Below, piece by piece: positions 33,845 through 43,487 of a stretch of 64,000 nt of DNA (position 1 is the first letter of the stretch; the number at the start of each line of letters is the position of its first letter). This stretch comes from Ignavibacteriae bacterium HGW-Ignavibacteriae-1 (GTDB lineage Bacteria; Bacteroidota; Ignavibacteria; Kapaibacteriales; UBA2268), in NCBI GenBank assembly GCA_002839825.1, contig PGYU01000001.1, positions 372,001 through 436,000 of the forward strand. The letters are read 5' to 3'. Position numbers and translations under genes: made by a program. The notes under the pieces were generated by a model, which made no database searches, was not told where the DNA came from, and was given only the letters and a program-made list of their open reading frames with translations.

Positions 33845-34745
33845 ACTTATTTTGTTGACGATAAGCATATTGCTTGTTTTATTGATTTCATGTGACAGTA
33901 AGTTTGAGAAATCGGAAAGTGATTCGATTAATGCAGGCGAATTAACGATTTATTGTGATGAATCTATTGCTAAGGTAATGGATAGTACTTTTAAAATGTA
34001 TCAAAATGCTTACCCCAAAATTAAATTTGATGCCAAAATTGTAGATTCACGTGAAGCTATGAATATGATTCTCTCGGGTCAAGCAGAAGCAGTTATCGTA
34101 TCGAGAAATTATTTACCCGATGAAGATTCTTTGATGGCTGAATTTGATGTCAAACGTACTGAAATGATTGCTGCCGAAGACGCTTTAGTGTTTTATGTTA
34201 ATCGCGATTTTCCTCTTGATACAATCAATCATGAGCAGTTAGTCGAAATTTTAACAACACAAAAATCTTTCAATGAGTTTTATCCTCAAGTCGGATTTGA
34301 ACCTGAATTTGTTTGTAATTCAATTCGCTCTGCAGAATATGCAAACTTTTTGAAATTGGTATTGGGAAATCAAAAGCATACTAAACAGTTGAAATTTTTG
34401 AATGGTGTAGATTCTGTCAAAAATTATATACGCGGTAATAGCAAAGCAATCGGAATAGGATATTTGTCGCATGTTACGCGTAAAGCTGATTGGAAAGTGT
34501 TGAACGTGTCGTATATCAATCAAGACGGCAAACGCGAACCTCCACAAACTGTACATCAAGCGTACATTGTGCAAAATCGTTACCCGTACATAGTTCAATA
34601 TCGCGTTTTAATACAAGAAAGTTCGATGAGCAAAGCATTTTGGTTCGCATCGTTTATCTCGAAAGAATTTATTGTACAGACATATTTCAAAGAATTGGGA
34701 ATTGTCCCCGGATTTGGACAATTCAGGTTAATTAAGCAAGATTGA
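33834..34745 (+). CDS. PstS-like substrate-binding lipoprotein
   Basis: A lipoprotein signal ends at C20 (LLISC). The remainder resembles a type II periplasmic binding protein of the PstS family (GELTIYCDESIAKVMDSTF, LSGQAEAVIVSRN, and an ending with a PPQTVHQAYIVQNRYPY segment). There is no pst permease or ATPase nearby. Its place after exbB-exbD-exbD-tonB and before a TPR gene recalls a gene order common in Bacteroidota, where its role is not settled. Phosphate binding is possible but unproven. Confidence 0.75.
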   Translation: MMNRLILLTISILLVLLISCDSKFEKSESDSINAGELTIYCDESIAKVMDSTFKMYQNAYPKIKFDAKIVDSREAMNMILSGQAEAVIVSRNYLPDEDSLMAEFDVKRTEMIAAEDALVFYVNRDFPLDTINHEQLVEILTTQKSFNEFYPQVGFEPEFVCNSIRSAEYANFLKLVLGNQKHTKQLKFLNGVDSVKNYIRGNSKAIGIGYLSHVTRKADWKVLNVSYINQDGKREPPQTVHQAYIVQNRYPYIVQYRVLIQESSMSKAFWFASFISKEFIVQTYFKELGIVPGFGQFRLIKQD

Positions 34746-34774
34746 TTATTATATAAATAAGGAATCAAAATATA

Positions 34775-36493
34775 ATGAAGTTTTTTAGAATCATAACGAT
34801 ACTCTTATTCATAAGCATAGGGGCTGTTTTAGCCCAAAGTTCCAAAGAGTCATTACGTCTACATATCAATACAGGCGATATGGAAGCTGCACTACAAGAG
34901 ATTCCAAGCGTATTGAATCAAAATCCTGATGATTTTGATGTACTAATGATGGCAGGAGATGTTTATTTGGATTACAATAGATTTGCTGATGCCATAAAAA
35001 TGTACGACCGTGCAAGCCGTGAAAATCGCAAAAGCTCTGAAGCAAGACTCAAATTAGCAAAATCTCAATCACTCTCCGGCGACGTTAAAAATGCCTTAGA
35101 AACAATTAATGATGCCATCAAACGCGATGAAAAGGATTTGTCATTGACATTGGAACTTGCTAATATTTATCTACGCGCAGATTCATTATCACAAGCAGAA
35201 CTTATTATCACTCGTGCACGTGAAATGGACAAAAAGAGTCCGCTGCCATATATAGGTTTAGGCGATTTATATTTCAAACAAAAAGTGTATGAATTAGCAC
35301 GTGTAAATTATGAAGAAGCACTTGCAATCGAACCGAATAATATCGCAGCTCGCGAGAAATTGGCAACATCATATTTTTGGCTTGCAAATCGCGAAATGGA
35401 CGATGAATTATCGTCTGTGCTTTTCACACGTTCTTTAGAAGAGTGGAATAAAGTCACTCAACAAGACCCAAATAATGCAAAAGCGTTCTACGAGCAAGGT
35501 CGCATATTTTACATGGCTAACCAACATAGTAATGCTGCAAATGCATTGAGCAAATTTGTTCAATTGAGACCATCTAATTCAGAAGCACGTTGGTTGCTAG
35601 CACAATCGTTTGAAAAAGTTCAGAGATATGATTCAGCTATGTATCACCTCGAAATAGTTGCCAGAGAAATTGATTCTGTCAAAATTCAAGCTTCAATCTT
35701 ATTAGCACGAGGCTATTTTGATATCAAAGATTATCAAAAGGCGATAACTACTTTTGCGAACATAGACAAAGACACAACTATGGAAGTAGTAGATTTCCAA
35801 AGATGGGGACAAGCCTATTTGTTGCTTCAAGACACGGTGAATGCACTTGCTATTTGGGATAGAACTGCTAAGGCGAATCCGACTGAAAATTGCAAGGTAA
35901 TGGACCAAATGGGATACATTTACCAAAGAATTTTGAAATATCAAGAGGCAATTGACATATTGAAATTAAGATTGAATTATGCAGAATGTAATGATGATAA
36001 AATTAATATCGTGCATTATTTAATCGGTCAAAGTTATTTGCTTTCCGAACGTCCTGCAGAAGCAATTGAGCCATTACGTAAGTCAATCGAACTTGATTCG
36101 ACCTTCTTATTCGCACGTTTGAGCCTTGCTGATGCATTAGCATCCAATAAAGATTTTGATAATGCTGTATTAGAATTTGAAAAATTGATTGAATTAGGAC
36201 GCCAAGACACAGCTAAAAACAACTTTGCTTTGGTGCAGGGCTTCAATAAATTAGCCGGCATGTACATGGAACAAAAGAAATTTAACGAAGTAATCAAAGT
36301 TGGCGAACGATGGGCTTCGGTATTCGAAAATGAAGCATACCCTTATTTATATATTGCAATTGCATATCATAATTTAGGTAATGGAAAATCAGCTTGTACA
36401 AATTACAGGAAAGTTTTGAAAATTGACCCAAAAAATCAATCAGCTTCAAAAAACTTGAAATTGCTCCAAGATTCAGGCTCCTGCGACAATTAA
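34775..36493 (+). CDS. Exported tetratricopeptide-repeat protein
   Basis: A signal peptide (about 1-20, ending GAVLAQ) precedes about twelve to fourteen TPR units that fill the rest of the 572 residues. Typical units read AKAFYEQGRIFYMANQHSNA and APYLYIAIAYHNLGNGKSA-like. TPR proteins act as periplasmic scaffolds. It follows the PstS-like gene by 29 bp and ends at a strong terminator, so it is the last gene of the TonB block. Confidence 0.85.
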   Translation: MKFFRIITILLFISIGAVLAQSSKESLRLHINTGDMEAALQEIPSVLNQNPDDFDVLMMAGDVYLDYNRFADAIKMYDRASRENRKSSEARLKLAKSQSLSGDVKNALETINDAIKRDEKDLSLTLELANIYLRADSLSQAELIITRAREMDKKSPLPYIGLGDLYFKQKVYELARVNYEEALAIEPNNIAAREKLATSYFWLANREMDDELSSVLFTRSLEEWNKVTQQDPNNAKAFYEQGRIFYMANQHSNAANALSKFVQLRPSNSEARWLLAQSFEKVQRYDSAMYHLEIVAREIDSVKIQASILLARGYFDIKDYQKAITTFANIDKDTTMEVVDFQRWGQAYLLLQDTVNALAIWDRTAKANPTENCKVMDQMGYIYQRILKYQEAIDILKLRLNYAECNDDKINIVHYLIGQSYLLSERPAEAIEPLRKSIELDSTFLFARLSLADALASNKDFDNAVLEFEKLIELGRQDTAKNNFALVQGFNKLAGMYMEQKKFNEVIKVGERWASVFENEAYPYLYIAIAYHNLGNGKSACTNYRKVLKIDPKNQSASKNLKLLQDSGSCDN

Positions 36494-36509
36494 GAGCTTT
36501 TTTATCTTT

Positions 36510-36543
36510 AAAAGAGACTGTTTTTTTTGAACAGTCTCTTTTT
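36510..36543 (+). terminator. Rho-independent terminator after TPR gene
   Basis: A 13-bp perfect stem (36510-36522 with 36530-36542), a 7-base T-rich loop and a T-run at its 3' end. It directly precedes the promoter of the fatty-acid operon. Confidence 0.88.
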
Positions 36544-36546
36544 CAT

Positions 36547-36578
36547 TTTGGAAAAAGGCAGAATAGTTCTTAAATTTG
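36547..36578 (+). promoter_or_regulatory. Bacteroidota-type promoter for the yceD-rpmF-fab operon
   Basis: TTTG (36547-36550), 20 bp, TAAATTTG (36571-36578), 29 bp before the yceD ATG. It starts only 4 bp after the terminator of the previous transcript. Confidence 0.68.
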
Positions 36579-36607
36579 TAAGATTGTTTTGATACGAAAT
36601 TAAAAAA

Positions 36608-37123
36608 ATGTTAAAATTAGATATATCGGGAATGGCTGATGGCGAATATGAGTTCACACTTGTCGAGCCGGTATCTAAATTGAATAGCCCTTTTGAGGAG
36701 TTTGTCGGTGATGTACATTTTGAGGGGACTGTTCGCAAATTGGGTCATCGTTACAATTTGAAAGCGGAGCTGAAAGGCACTGCGAGACTCATTTGCGACC
36801 GCTCACTAATCGAATTTGACGAGCTGATTGAATCTGAGCTTTTTATGTCTTTCATAGCAGATACGAAAGCATTTTTGGAATTGACGGGTCAAGAACATAA
36901 GCATAACGAAGTAATCATTCGCGAAGATTACAAATACATAGATGTTTCGCCTTACGTAATGGAAAGCCTTGCATTGGAGTTGCCGTTGAAAAGGATAGCT
37001 CCTGAATTTAGAGACAAGGAACTGAAAGAAATTTTCCCCGAAGTTGCAGATAAACTTCGTGAGGAAAATGAAAATGATATAGATGATAGATGGTCGAAGT
37101 TAAAAAACATAAAAATAAACTAA
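36608..37123 (+). CDS. yceD: YceD family protein (DUF177)
   Basis: YceD/DUF177 proteins are needed for normal 23S rRNA levels in some organisms and are encoded before rpmF in many bacteria, as here. The middle segment GTARLICDRSLIEFDE corresponds to the conserved Cys-containing strand. An acidic C-terminal half follows. Length is 171 residues. It has its own promoter and leads the operon. Confidence 0.85.
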   Translation: MLKLDISGMADGEYEFTLVEPVSKLNSPFEEFVGDVHFEGTVRKLGHRYNLKAELKGTARLICDRSLIEFDELIESELFMSFIADTKAFLELTGQEHKHNEVIIREDYKYIDVSPYVMESLALELPLKRIAPEFRDKELKEIFPEVADKLREENENDIDDRWSKLKNIKIN

Positions 37124-37142
37124 TTTTTTTTTGGAGTAAAAA

Positions 37143-37319
37143 ATGCCAAATCCTAAACGGAAACACTCGAAATCGAGAAGAGACAAAAGACGTACTCATT
37201 ACAAGGCAACGTCAATGCAAACTGCAGTTTGCCCCCAATGTGCCGCTGTAAAATTATCCCACGCCGCTTGCCCGGAATGTGGGTATTACAATGGTAGAAA
37301 GGCTTTAGCTTCTCTTTAA
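37143..37319 (+). CDS. rpmF: 50S ribosomal protein L32
   Basis: The 58-codon gene translates to a protein starting MPNPKRKHSKSRRDKRR, typical of L32. A zinc ribbon follows, with C30-x2-C33 and C43-x2-C46, and the end reads GYYNGRKAL. A good ribosome binding site, GGAG at 37133-37136, lies 6 bp before the ATG. It lies between yceD and plsX, its usual place. Confidence 0.97.
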   Translation: MPNPKRKHSKSRRDKRRTHYKATSMQTAVCPQCAAVKLSHAACPECGYYNGRKALASL

Positions 37320-37343
37320 TGATTTTATTCTTAATGATTTCAT

Positions 37344-38363
37344 ATGCCTGTTAACAAACTAAAGATTGTATTGGACGCTATGGGTGGCGATTTCGCTCCC
37401 GATAATGAACTTCAAGGTGCTGTAGAGTTTATGAACAACCCTCAAAACCATGATGTCCAAATAATCCTTACAGGTGATGAATCATTATTGAAGGAAAGAA
37501 TCAAAGCTTTGAATATATCGCATGATTTCGAAATCGTAAATTGTAAGGATAAAGTTACAATGGATGATGAACCTACTGATATAATCAAACGCAAAAGAGA
37601 TTCATCGCTTTACAGAGGGATTGAACTTGTCAAAGATGCAAAAGCTGATGCTTTTGTTTCTTCAGGTAATACGGGTGCAGTTCATTCTACTTCTACTTTA
37701 GTATTGGGGCGTATTGCAGGGGTGAGCAGGCCGACTATCGGTACTTTTTTCCCGTCTGTAACAGATAATCCTGTACTATTGTTGGATGTCGGAGCTAATG
37801 TTGATGCCAAACCATCGTATATTTTTCAATTTGCGGTAATGGGAAGCATCTATTCTTCACAAATCCTGGGGATTAAAAATCCCAAGATTGGTTTGTTGAA
37901 TATTGGCGAAGAAGAGACCAAAGGCACTAACGACGTGCGTGAAACTTACAAACTACTGAAAGACAGTCCTTTGAATTTCATCGGAAATATCGAAGGACGT
38001 GATATTTTTTCGGCTCAGGCTGATGTTGTAGTTTGTGATGGCTTTATCGGAAATATCGTTCTAAAGTTTGCCGAAAGTTTCTTAGGAATTTTAAAATCGA
38101 AAATTAAAAGTTACTCTGAAGAGAGTATCATCAAAAAAATCAAAGTGGGTCTGATGGTTCCGGTTTTGAAAGATATTTTGCAACAGTTTGATTACCAAAA
38201 GTACGGCGGAGTACCTTTGCTTGGCGTCAACGGTGCTGTAATTATCGGTCATGGCAAATCATCGCCCGAAGCAGTAAAAAACATGTTAGTCAGAGCCAAA
38301 GAAATGGTTCAGAAAGAAGTTAACAAATCAATAGAATCTACACTTAAAGAATTAATAAACTAA
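37344..38363 (+). CDS. plsX: Phosphate acyltransferase PlsX
   Basis: PlsX converts acyl-ACP to acyl-phosphate for phospholipid synthesis. The start KIVLDAMGGDFAPDNELQGA, the SSGNTGAVHSTSTLVLGRI segment and VVCDGFIGNIVLKFAES are family signatures. Length is 339 residues. It lies between rpmF and fabH, linking membrane lipid and fatty acid synthesis. Confidence 0.97.
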   Translation: MPVNKLKIVLDAMGGDFAPDNELQGAVEFMNNPQNHDVQIILTGDESLLKERIKALNISHDFEIVNCKDKVTMDDEPTDIIKRKRDSSLYRGIELVKDAKADAFVSSGNTGAVHSTSTLVLGRIAGVSRPTIGTFFPSVTDNPVLLLDVGANVDAKPSYIFQFAVMGSIYSSQILGIKNPKIGLLNIGEEETKGTNDVRETYKLLKDSPLNFIGNIEGRDIFSAQADVVVCDGFIGNIVLKFAESFLGILKSKIKSYSEESIIKKIKVGLMVPVLKDILQQFDYQKYGGVPLLGVNGAVIIGHGKSSPEAVKNMLVRAKEMVQKEVNKSIESTLKELIN

Positions 38364-38378
38364 TTAAAGTCACTCAAA

Positions 38379-39368
38379 ATGTCAGCAACAATTACATCAA
38401 TTGCACATTACTTACCTCCCGAAATTTACACAAACGAATATTTTGAAAAGTATCTCGAAACTACACACGATTGGATTATGGCACGTACCGGAATTGCGGA
38501 AAGAAGATTTGCAAAATCCGGTGGAACATCAGATTTGATAGTACCCGCAGCTTTGGAATGTATTGAAAAACGTGGAATAGACAAAAACGAAATTGATTGT
38601 ATCTTGGTGGCAACGGTTACTCCCGACCACTTTTTCCCGTCAACAGCAGCATTAGTCCAACACAAACTCGATATTAAGAATTGCTGGGGTTTTGATATTT
38701 CAGCAGCTTGTTCGGGGTTTGTATTTGCAATTTCAACTGCAAAAAGTTTAGTGGAATCCGGTATGGCGAAAAAAGTACTCTTATGTGGTGCTGATAAAAT
38801 GAGCTCGATTGTCAATTTCAACGACCGTGCTCAAGCAGTACTTTTTGGCGATGGCGCCGGAGTATGTATAATTGAAAAATCTAATGACGAAAATCTGGGT
38901 ATCCTCGACCAAATCTTACGAATTGACGGATTAGGTGGTCAGTATCTTCACCAAAAAGCCGGTGGAAGTGCGAAACCATCATCTGCCGCAACAGTCGCAG
39001 CGGAAGAACATTATATTTATCAAGATGGTCAAGCTGTATTCAAACATGCCGTAAAAGGTATGGCAGATGTTTCTGTAGATATAATGAAAAAGAACAATCT
39101 CACAAGTGATGATATTTCATGGTTAGTACCGCATCAAGCAAATTTGCGAATTATTGCAGCAACAGCAAATAGAATGGAACTTGACCCCGAAAAAGTCATG
39201 ATAAATATCGAAAAATATGGCAACACTACGGCTGCCACAATTCCTATTTGTCTTTCCGAGTGGTACCAAAACGGAAAAATCAACAAAGGTGATAATTTGA
39301 TATTGTCAAGCTTTGGTGCAGGTTTTACTTGGGGTGCAGTTTATTTGAAATGGAATATGAACGACTAA
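38379..39368 (+). CDS. fabH: Beta-ketoacyl-ACP synthase III FabH
   Basis: FabH starts fatty acid synthesis by condensing acetyl-CoA with malonyl-ACP. The triad is C111 (SAACSGFVFA), H252 (VPHQANLRI) and N282 (YGNTTAATIP). Length is 329 residues. The gene follows plsX by 15 bp. Confidence 0.97.
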   Translation: MSATITSIAHYLPPEIYTNEYFEKYLETTHDWIMARTGIAERRFAKSGGTSDLIVPAALECIEKRGIDKNEIDCILVATVTPDHFFPSTAALVQHKLDIKNCWGFDISAACSGFVFAISTAKSLVESGMAKKVLLCGADKMSSIVNFNDRAQAVLFGDGAGVCIIEKSNDENLGILDQILRIDGLGGQYLHQKAGGSAKPSSAATVAAEEHYIYQDGQAVFKHAVKGMADVSVDIMKKNNLTSDDISWLVPHQANLRIIAATANRMELDPEKVMINIEKYGNTTAATIPICLSEWYQNGKINKGDNLILSSFGAGFTWGAVYLKWNMND

Positions 39369-39381
39369 GCAGGATTGGGAA

Positions 39382-40305
39382 ATGAAAACAGCACTATTAT
39401 TTTCAGGACAAGGCTCGCAATATGTCGGCATGTTGAAAGATGTTTACGAAAATTCATCGTTTGCTAAGGATTTAATCAACCATGCAAATGAAGTTGTCGG
39501 ATTCAATCTTTCGGAAATTTGTTTTGATGGACCGTTAGAAACTTTGAAAGAAACTCGATATACTCAGCCGGCAATATTTTTGCACTCGGCAGTGGCATTT
39601 AGTCTAATTGGTGAAAAACTTGATTTCTTGGGAGTGGCAGGGCATTCGGTTGGCGAATATGCAGCTTTGTATGCAGCAGGTGTATTGAGATTCGATGATG
39701 CAATAAGGCTTGTTGCGAAAAGAGGAAAACTGATGTTCGAAGCAGGAACGCATTTGCCGGGTACAATGTTTGCAGTTATCAATCTTGATGACGAAAAGCT
39801 CATTGATGTTTGCCGCGAATTAACCGAAAAAGGCGATGGAAATGTCGTTGTTCCAGCTAACTTTAATTCTCCCGGTCAGATTGTCGTATCGGGTTCGGCG
39901 GATTACTTGCGTCAAAATGTGGAAGCATTCAAAGCAGCAGGAGCAAGAATGGTGAAAGAACTCGTCGTAAGCGGTGCTTTTCATTCGCCTCTTATGGAAC
40001 CTGCGAAATTGGAACTTGAAGCAGAGATTAATTCGATTGAGTTCAACGATGCAAAAGTTCCTGTTTATGCAAATGTGACAGCAGCACCTGTTACTGATGC
40101 AACGCAAATTAAGCAATTGCTTATCAACCAGCTGATTTCACCTGTTCTATGGACGAAAACGATGGAGAATATGAATAAGCAAGGTTTTGAGGCGGTAATT
40201 GAAATTGGACCGGGCAATGTTTTGCAAGGTTTAGCAAAAAGAACAGTATCAGAATTTTCAATCGAAGGCATAGATAATTTTAAAGATTTGCAAAAATATT
40301 TATAA
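39382..40305 (+). CDS. fabD: Malonyl-CoA:ACP transacylase FabD
   Basis: FabD loads malonate onto acyl carrier protein. The nucleophile is S89 in GHSVGEYAAL, the partner His is H201 in GAFHSPLM, and FSGQGSQYVGM starts the protein. Length is 307 residues. fabH lies 13 bp upstream. Confidence 0.97.
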   Translation: MKTALLFSGQGSQYVGMLKDVYENSSFAKDLINHANEVVGFNLSEICFDGPLETLKETRYTQPAIFLHSAVAFSLIGEKLDFLGVAGHSVGEYAALYAAGVLRFDDAIRLVAKRGKLMFEAGTHLPGTMFAVINLDDEKLIDVCRELTEKGDGNVVVPANFNSPGQIVVSGSADYLRQNVEAFKAAGARMVKELVVSGAFHSPLMEPAKLELEAEINSIEFNDAKVPVYANVTAAPVTDATQIKQLLINQLISPVLWTKTMENMNKQGFEAVIEIGPGNVLQGLAKRTVSEFSIEGIDNFKDLQKYL

Positions 40306-40353
40306 TTGACAAAGATTTTCATTAATTTTATATTTTATAATTTTACAAATTTC

Positions 40354-41091
40354 ATGAAAGAAAAAATAGTAATAGTAACAGGCGGCAATAAAGGCATCGG
40401 TAGGGCAATTTCACACAAATTCGCCCAAATGGGTGCCAAAGTGAAAGTTTTTGCACGTACAATTCCTGACGATTTGGCAGGATTTGTTGATGGCAATTCA
40501 GAATTGCTGAACAATATCGAATTTTTTGCGGTAGATGTCTCAGATTTTGACTCTGTTGCCGAATCAGTTAACCAAATTGTCAAATCCGAAGGTAAAATTG
40601 ACGTACTTGTCAATAACGCCGGAGTGACTAAAGACAATTTGTTGATGCGTATGTCACCTGAAGATTGGGATTTCGTAATGGATATAAATCTTAAGGGTGC
40701 ATTCAATTGCTCTAAAGCGGTAATTAGGACTATGATGGGGCAGCGATATGGCAGAATCATCAATATCGGTTCGATTGTCGGCACAATTGGCAACCCCGGG
40801 CAAATCAATTATTCGGCGTCAAAAGCAGGATTAGTTGGATTGACAAAGTCTATGGCAAAAGAATTAGCATCACGCAATATATTAGTGAATTTGATTGCAC
40901 CCGGATATGTTGAAACCAACATGACCGATGCACTTAACGAAGAGCAAAAGGCAAAATTAGTCGAGAATATCCCATTGAGAAGAGTTGCAAACCCTTCTGA
41001 AATTGCAGATGTTGTTGCTTTTTTCGCCCAAGACGATTCGAAATACATCACAGGGCAAGTTTTGCATGTTGATGGTGGATTAGCAATTTAA
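40354..41091 (+). CDS. fabG: 3-oxoacyl-ACP reductase FabG
   Basis: FabG is the NADPH-dependent reductase of the fatty acid cycle. The cofactor motif TGGNKGIG is near the N terminus, LVNNAG follows, and the catalytic set is S140, Y153 and K157. The ATG at 40354 gives 245 residues, the normal FabG length. The frame is open upstream to a TTG at 40306, but this would add 16 hydrophobic residues with no homology, so it was not used. Confidence 0.96.
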   Translation: MKEKIVIVTGGNKGIGRAISHKFAQMGAKVKVFARTIPDDLAGFVDGNSELLNNIEFFAVDVSDFDSVAESVNQIVKSEGKIDVLVNNAGVTKDNLLMRMSPEDWDFVMDINLKGAFNCSKAVIRTMMGQRYGRIINIGSIVGTIGNPGQINYSASKAGLVGLTKSMAKELASRNILVNLIAPGYVETNMTDALNEEQKAKLVENIPLRRVANPSEIADVVAFFAQDDSKYITGQVLHVDGGLAI

Positions 41092-41138
41092 AAAATACAT
41101 TTTTAGATAATTTTTAATAACATATTTTGAGGTTCAAA

Positions 41139-41375
41139 ATGTCAGAGGATTTAAAATCAAAAGTAATTGATATCATTGTGAAAAAACTTGGAGTGGAACG
41201 CTCACAAGTTACAGAAGACGCTTCATTCACAAAAGATCTTGGGGCTGATTCGTTAGATACAGTGGAGTTAATTATGGAATTTGAAAAAGAGTTTGATATA
41301 ACAATCGAAGATAGTGACGCCGAAAGAATTCAGACTGTTGGCAATGTAATCAACTATCTAAACGAACGCAATTAA
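41139..41375 (+). CDS. acpP: Acyl carrier protein
   Basis: This 78-residue acidic carrier holds growing acyl chains on 4'-phosphopantetheine attached to S38 in the [10 protein letters not shown] motif. The ATG at 41139 is preferred over the in-frame TTG at 41127 since ACPs begin at MSE-type sequences. It sits between fabG and fabF as in many bacteria. Confidence 0.97.
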   Translation: MSEDLKSKVIDIIVKKLGVERSQVTEDASFTKDLGADSLDTVELIMEFEKEFDITIEDSDAERIQTVGNVINYLNERN

Positions 41376-41397
41376 TTATAAATTAAGCGAGTAGCTT

Positions 41398-42657
41398 ATG
41401 TCAAAATATAATTTTCCTAAGGTAGTAGTTACCGGAATGGGCGCGGTTTCACCTATTGGCAATACACTCCAAGATTACTGGAGTGGTTTATTGTCAGGCA
41501 AAAGTGGAGCTGCACCTATTACAAAGTTCGATGCTACAGAATATAAAACGCAGTTTGCATGTGAAGTCAAAAATTATGAAGCGACTTTACACATTAGTGC
41601 CAAAGAAACCCAAAGAATGGACTTATTTACCCAATATGCCCTTTCCTCGGCTGCTATGGCAGTAGAAGATGCAAAAATCAATTTCGATAACTTGGACAGA
41701 AACCGAATCGGTGTTATCATCGGCTCGGGAATTGGCGGCATGTGGACATATCACCATCAACAACAAAATCTGTACGAACGTGATGGTAAGCCCGATAGAA
41801 TTTCCCCATTTTTTGTTCCGATGTTAATTTCGGATATTGCTGCCGGACACGTAGCAATCAGATGGGGCTTGAAAGGACCAAATTATGCAACCGTTTCCGC
41901 ATGTGCCACCTCATCGCATTCTATTGCAGATGCTTTGATGTTGATTCAAAGAGGCGATGCAGACATGATGGTTGTCGGTGGTAGCGAAGCTGTCGTTTGT
42001 CCGATGGGTGTTGGTGGCTTTAATGCCATGAAAGCCTTGTCAACTCGAAATGACGACCCTGCGACTGCAAGCCGACCTTTCGACAAAGACCGTGATGGCT
42101 TTGTGATTGGCGAAGGTTCAGGTATTTTAATTCTGGAAACATTGGAACATGCTCTCAACCGTGGTGCCGATATTTATTGCGAAATAGCAGGAATCGGGCT
42201 GACTGATGATGCTTTTCACATTACTCAACCGGCTCCGGGTGGTGAAGGTGCTGTTCGTTCTATGTCATTATGTATTAAAGATGCGGGATTAGTTCCGGAG
42301 GACATTGATTATATCAATGCTCACGGTACTTCGACTCCATTTAATGACAGAAATGAAACAGCTGCGATTAAAACTGTTTTCGGCGACCATGCCTATAAAT
42401 TGGTTGTAAGCTCCACGAAGTCCATGACTGGGCATTTGTTGGGTGCTGCAGGTGCTATCGAAGCTATCGCTACTGTGATGGCAATCAAAAATTCGAAGAT
42501 TCCACCTACAATCAATTATAATACGCCTGACCCCGATTGCGATTTGAATTACGCTCCAAACAAATTTGTCGAACGTGAAATTAAAGCTGCAGTCAGCAAT
42601 ACTTTCGGGTTTGGCGGGCACAATGCTTCTTTATGTTTCAAAGCATACGAACAATAA
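41398..42657 (+). CDS. fabF: Beta-ketoacyl-ACP synthase II FabF
   Basis: FabF elongates acyl-ACP. The Cys-His-His triad is C169 (SACATSSHS), H309 (NAHGTSTPFND) and H346 (KSMTGHLLGAAG). The start VVVTGMGAVSPIGN and the end NTFGFGGHNASL are typical. Length is 419 residues. rnc begins shortly after its stop. Confidence 0.97.
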   Translation: MSKYNFPKVVVTGMGAVSPIGNTLQDYWSGLLSGKSGAAPITKFDATEYKTQFACEVKNYEATLHISAKETQRMDLFTQYALSSAAMAVEDAKINFDNLDRNRIGVIIGSGIGGMWTYHHQQQNLYERDGKPDRISPFFVPMLISDIAAGHVAIRWGLKGPNYATVSACATSSHSIADALMLIQRGDADMMVVGGSEAVVCPMGVGGFNAMKALSTRNDDPATASRPFDKDRDGFVIGEGSGILILETLEHALNRGADIYCEIAGIGLTDDAFHITQPAPGGEGAVRSMSLCIKDAGLVPEDIDYINAHGTSTPFNDRNETAAIKTVFGDHAYKLVVSSTKSMTGHLLGAAGAIEAIATVMAIKNSKIPPTINYNTPDPDCDLNYAPNKFVEREIKAAVSNTFGFGGHNASLCFKAYEQ

Positions 42658-42667
42658 TGTGAATGAC

Positions 42668-43465
42668 ATGAAAAGTGAATTCCCTGATATTAAAAGTTCG
42701 CAAAACTTTAATATGGGAAGTTCAGATATTATTAAATCCGAACTCAAGGATAAATTCCCTGAGCTCGGGTTTTTAATAGGTGAAGTCCGAGAAAGTTTTG
42801 CTGAGATGCTTGGCGTTGAAATCGGCAGAATAGGCATATACGAAGAAGCTTTGACGCATCGTTCGTACCCTGTGCAAACTGAGTCTAAGTCTCCATCTTC
42901 TAATGAAAGATTGGAATTTCTCGGTGATGCAATTTTGGATATGATTGTAGCAGAGTATCTTTTTGTTTATTACAATATTGATAGCGAGGGAACTTTAACC
43001 AAGCTACGTTCAAGATTGGTGAACAAGCATTCATTAGCTATCTGTGGCAAGAAAATGAACATTGAAAGATTTTTGCGTATTAGCCACAGTGCTGCCAAAA
43101 CAGTTCAAGCAGGAAATGAAACAATCCTTGCTGACGCTATGGAAGCTATTATTGCAGCTATCTATCTTGATTTGGGTCTTGATGAAGCACGAAAATTCAT
43201 TATAAACAAAATGTTTCCTTTGATAATACAAGAAACATTACTTGACGATAACAATTACAAAAGCAGATTGTTGGAATTAGTCCAAGCCGAAGGCAAGAAA
43301 TCACCTGAATACATTGTTCTTGATGAAGATGGACCGCCTCACAATAAAAACTATACGGTTGCTGTCGTAATCGAAGGAATTCAGAGCGGCGTTGGTAAAG
43401 GTAAAAGTAAGAAAGATGCCGAACAAATTGCCGCAAAAAGAGCATTAATAAGTCATTATTTATAG
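42668..43465 (+). CDS. rnc: Ribonuclease III
   Basis: RNase III cuts double-stranded RNA in rRNA and mRNA processing. The signature NERLEFLGDAILD and the later acidic LADAMEAIIAAIYLD segment form the metal site. A double-stranded RNA-binding domain fills the last 70 residues. The ATG at 42668, 10 bp after the fabF stop, is preferred to an upstream start at 42566 that would overlap fabF by 92 bp. A GTG at 42659 is also possible. The 265 residues include a short N-terminal addition of about 45 residues before the catalytic domain. Confidence 0.95.
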   Translation: MKSEFPDIKSSQNFNMGSSDIIKSELKDKFPELGFLIGEVRESFAEMLGVEIGRIGIYEEALTHRSYPVQTESKSPSSNERLEFLGDAILDMIVAEYLFVYYNIDSEGTLTKLRSRLVNKHSLAICGKKMNIERFLRISHSAAKTVQAGNETILADAMEAIIAAIYLDLGLDEARKFIINKMFPLIIQETLLDDNNYKSRLLELVQAEGKKSPEYIVLDEDGPPHNKNYTVAVVIEGIQSGVGKGKSKKDAEQIAAKRALISHYL

Positions 43466-43487
43466 AATTATTTTAACAAAATAAAAA

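Noticed and set aside
42566-42667. Longer rnc start overlapping fabF
   Set aside because: It would overlap fabF by 92 bp and add residues without relation to RNase III; the ATG at 42668 fits better.
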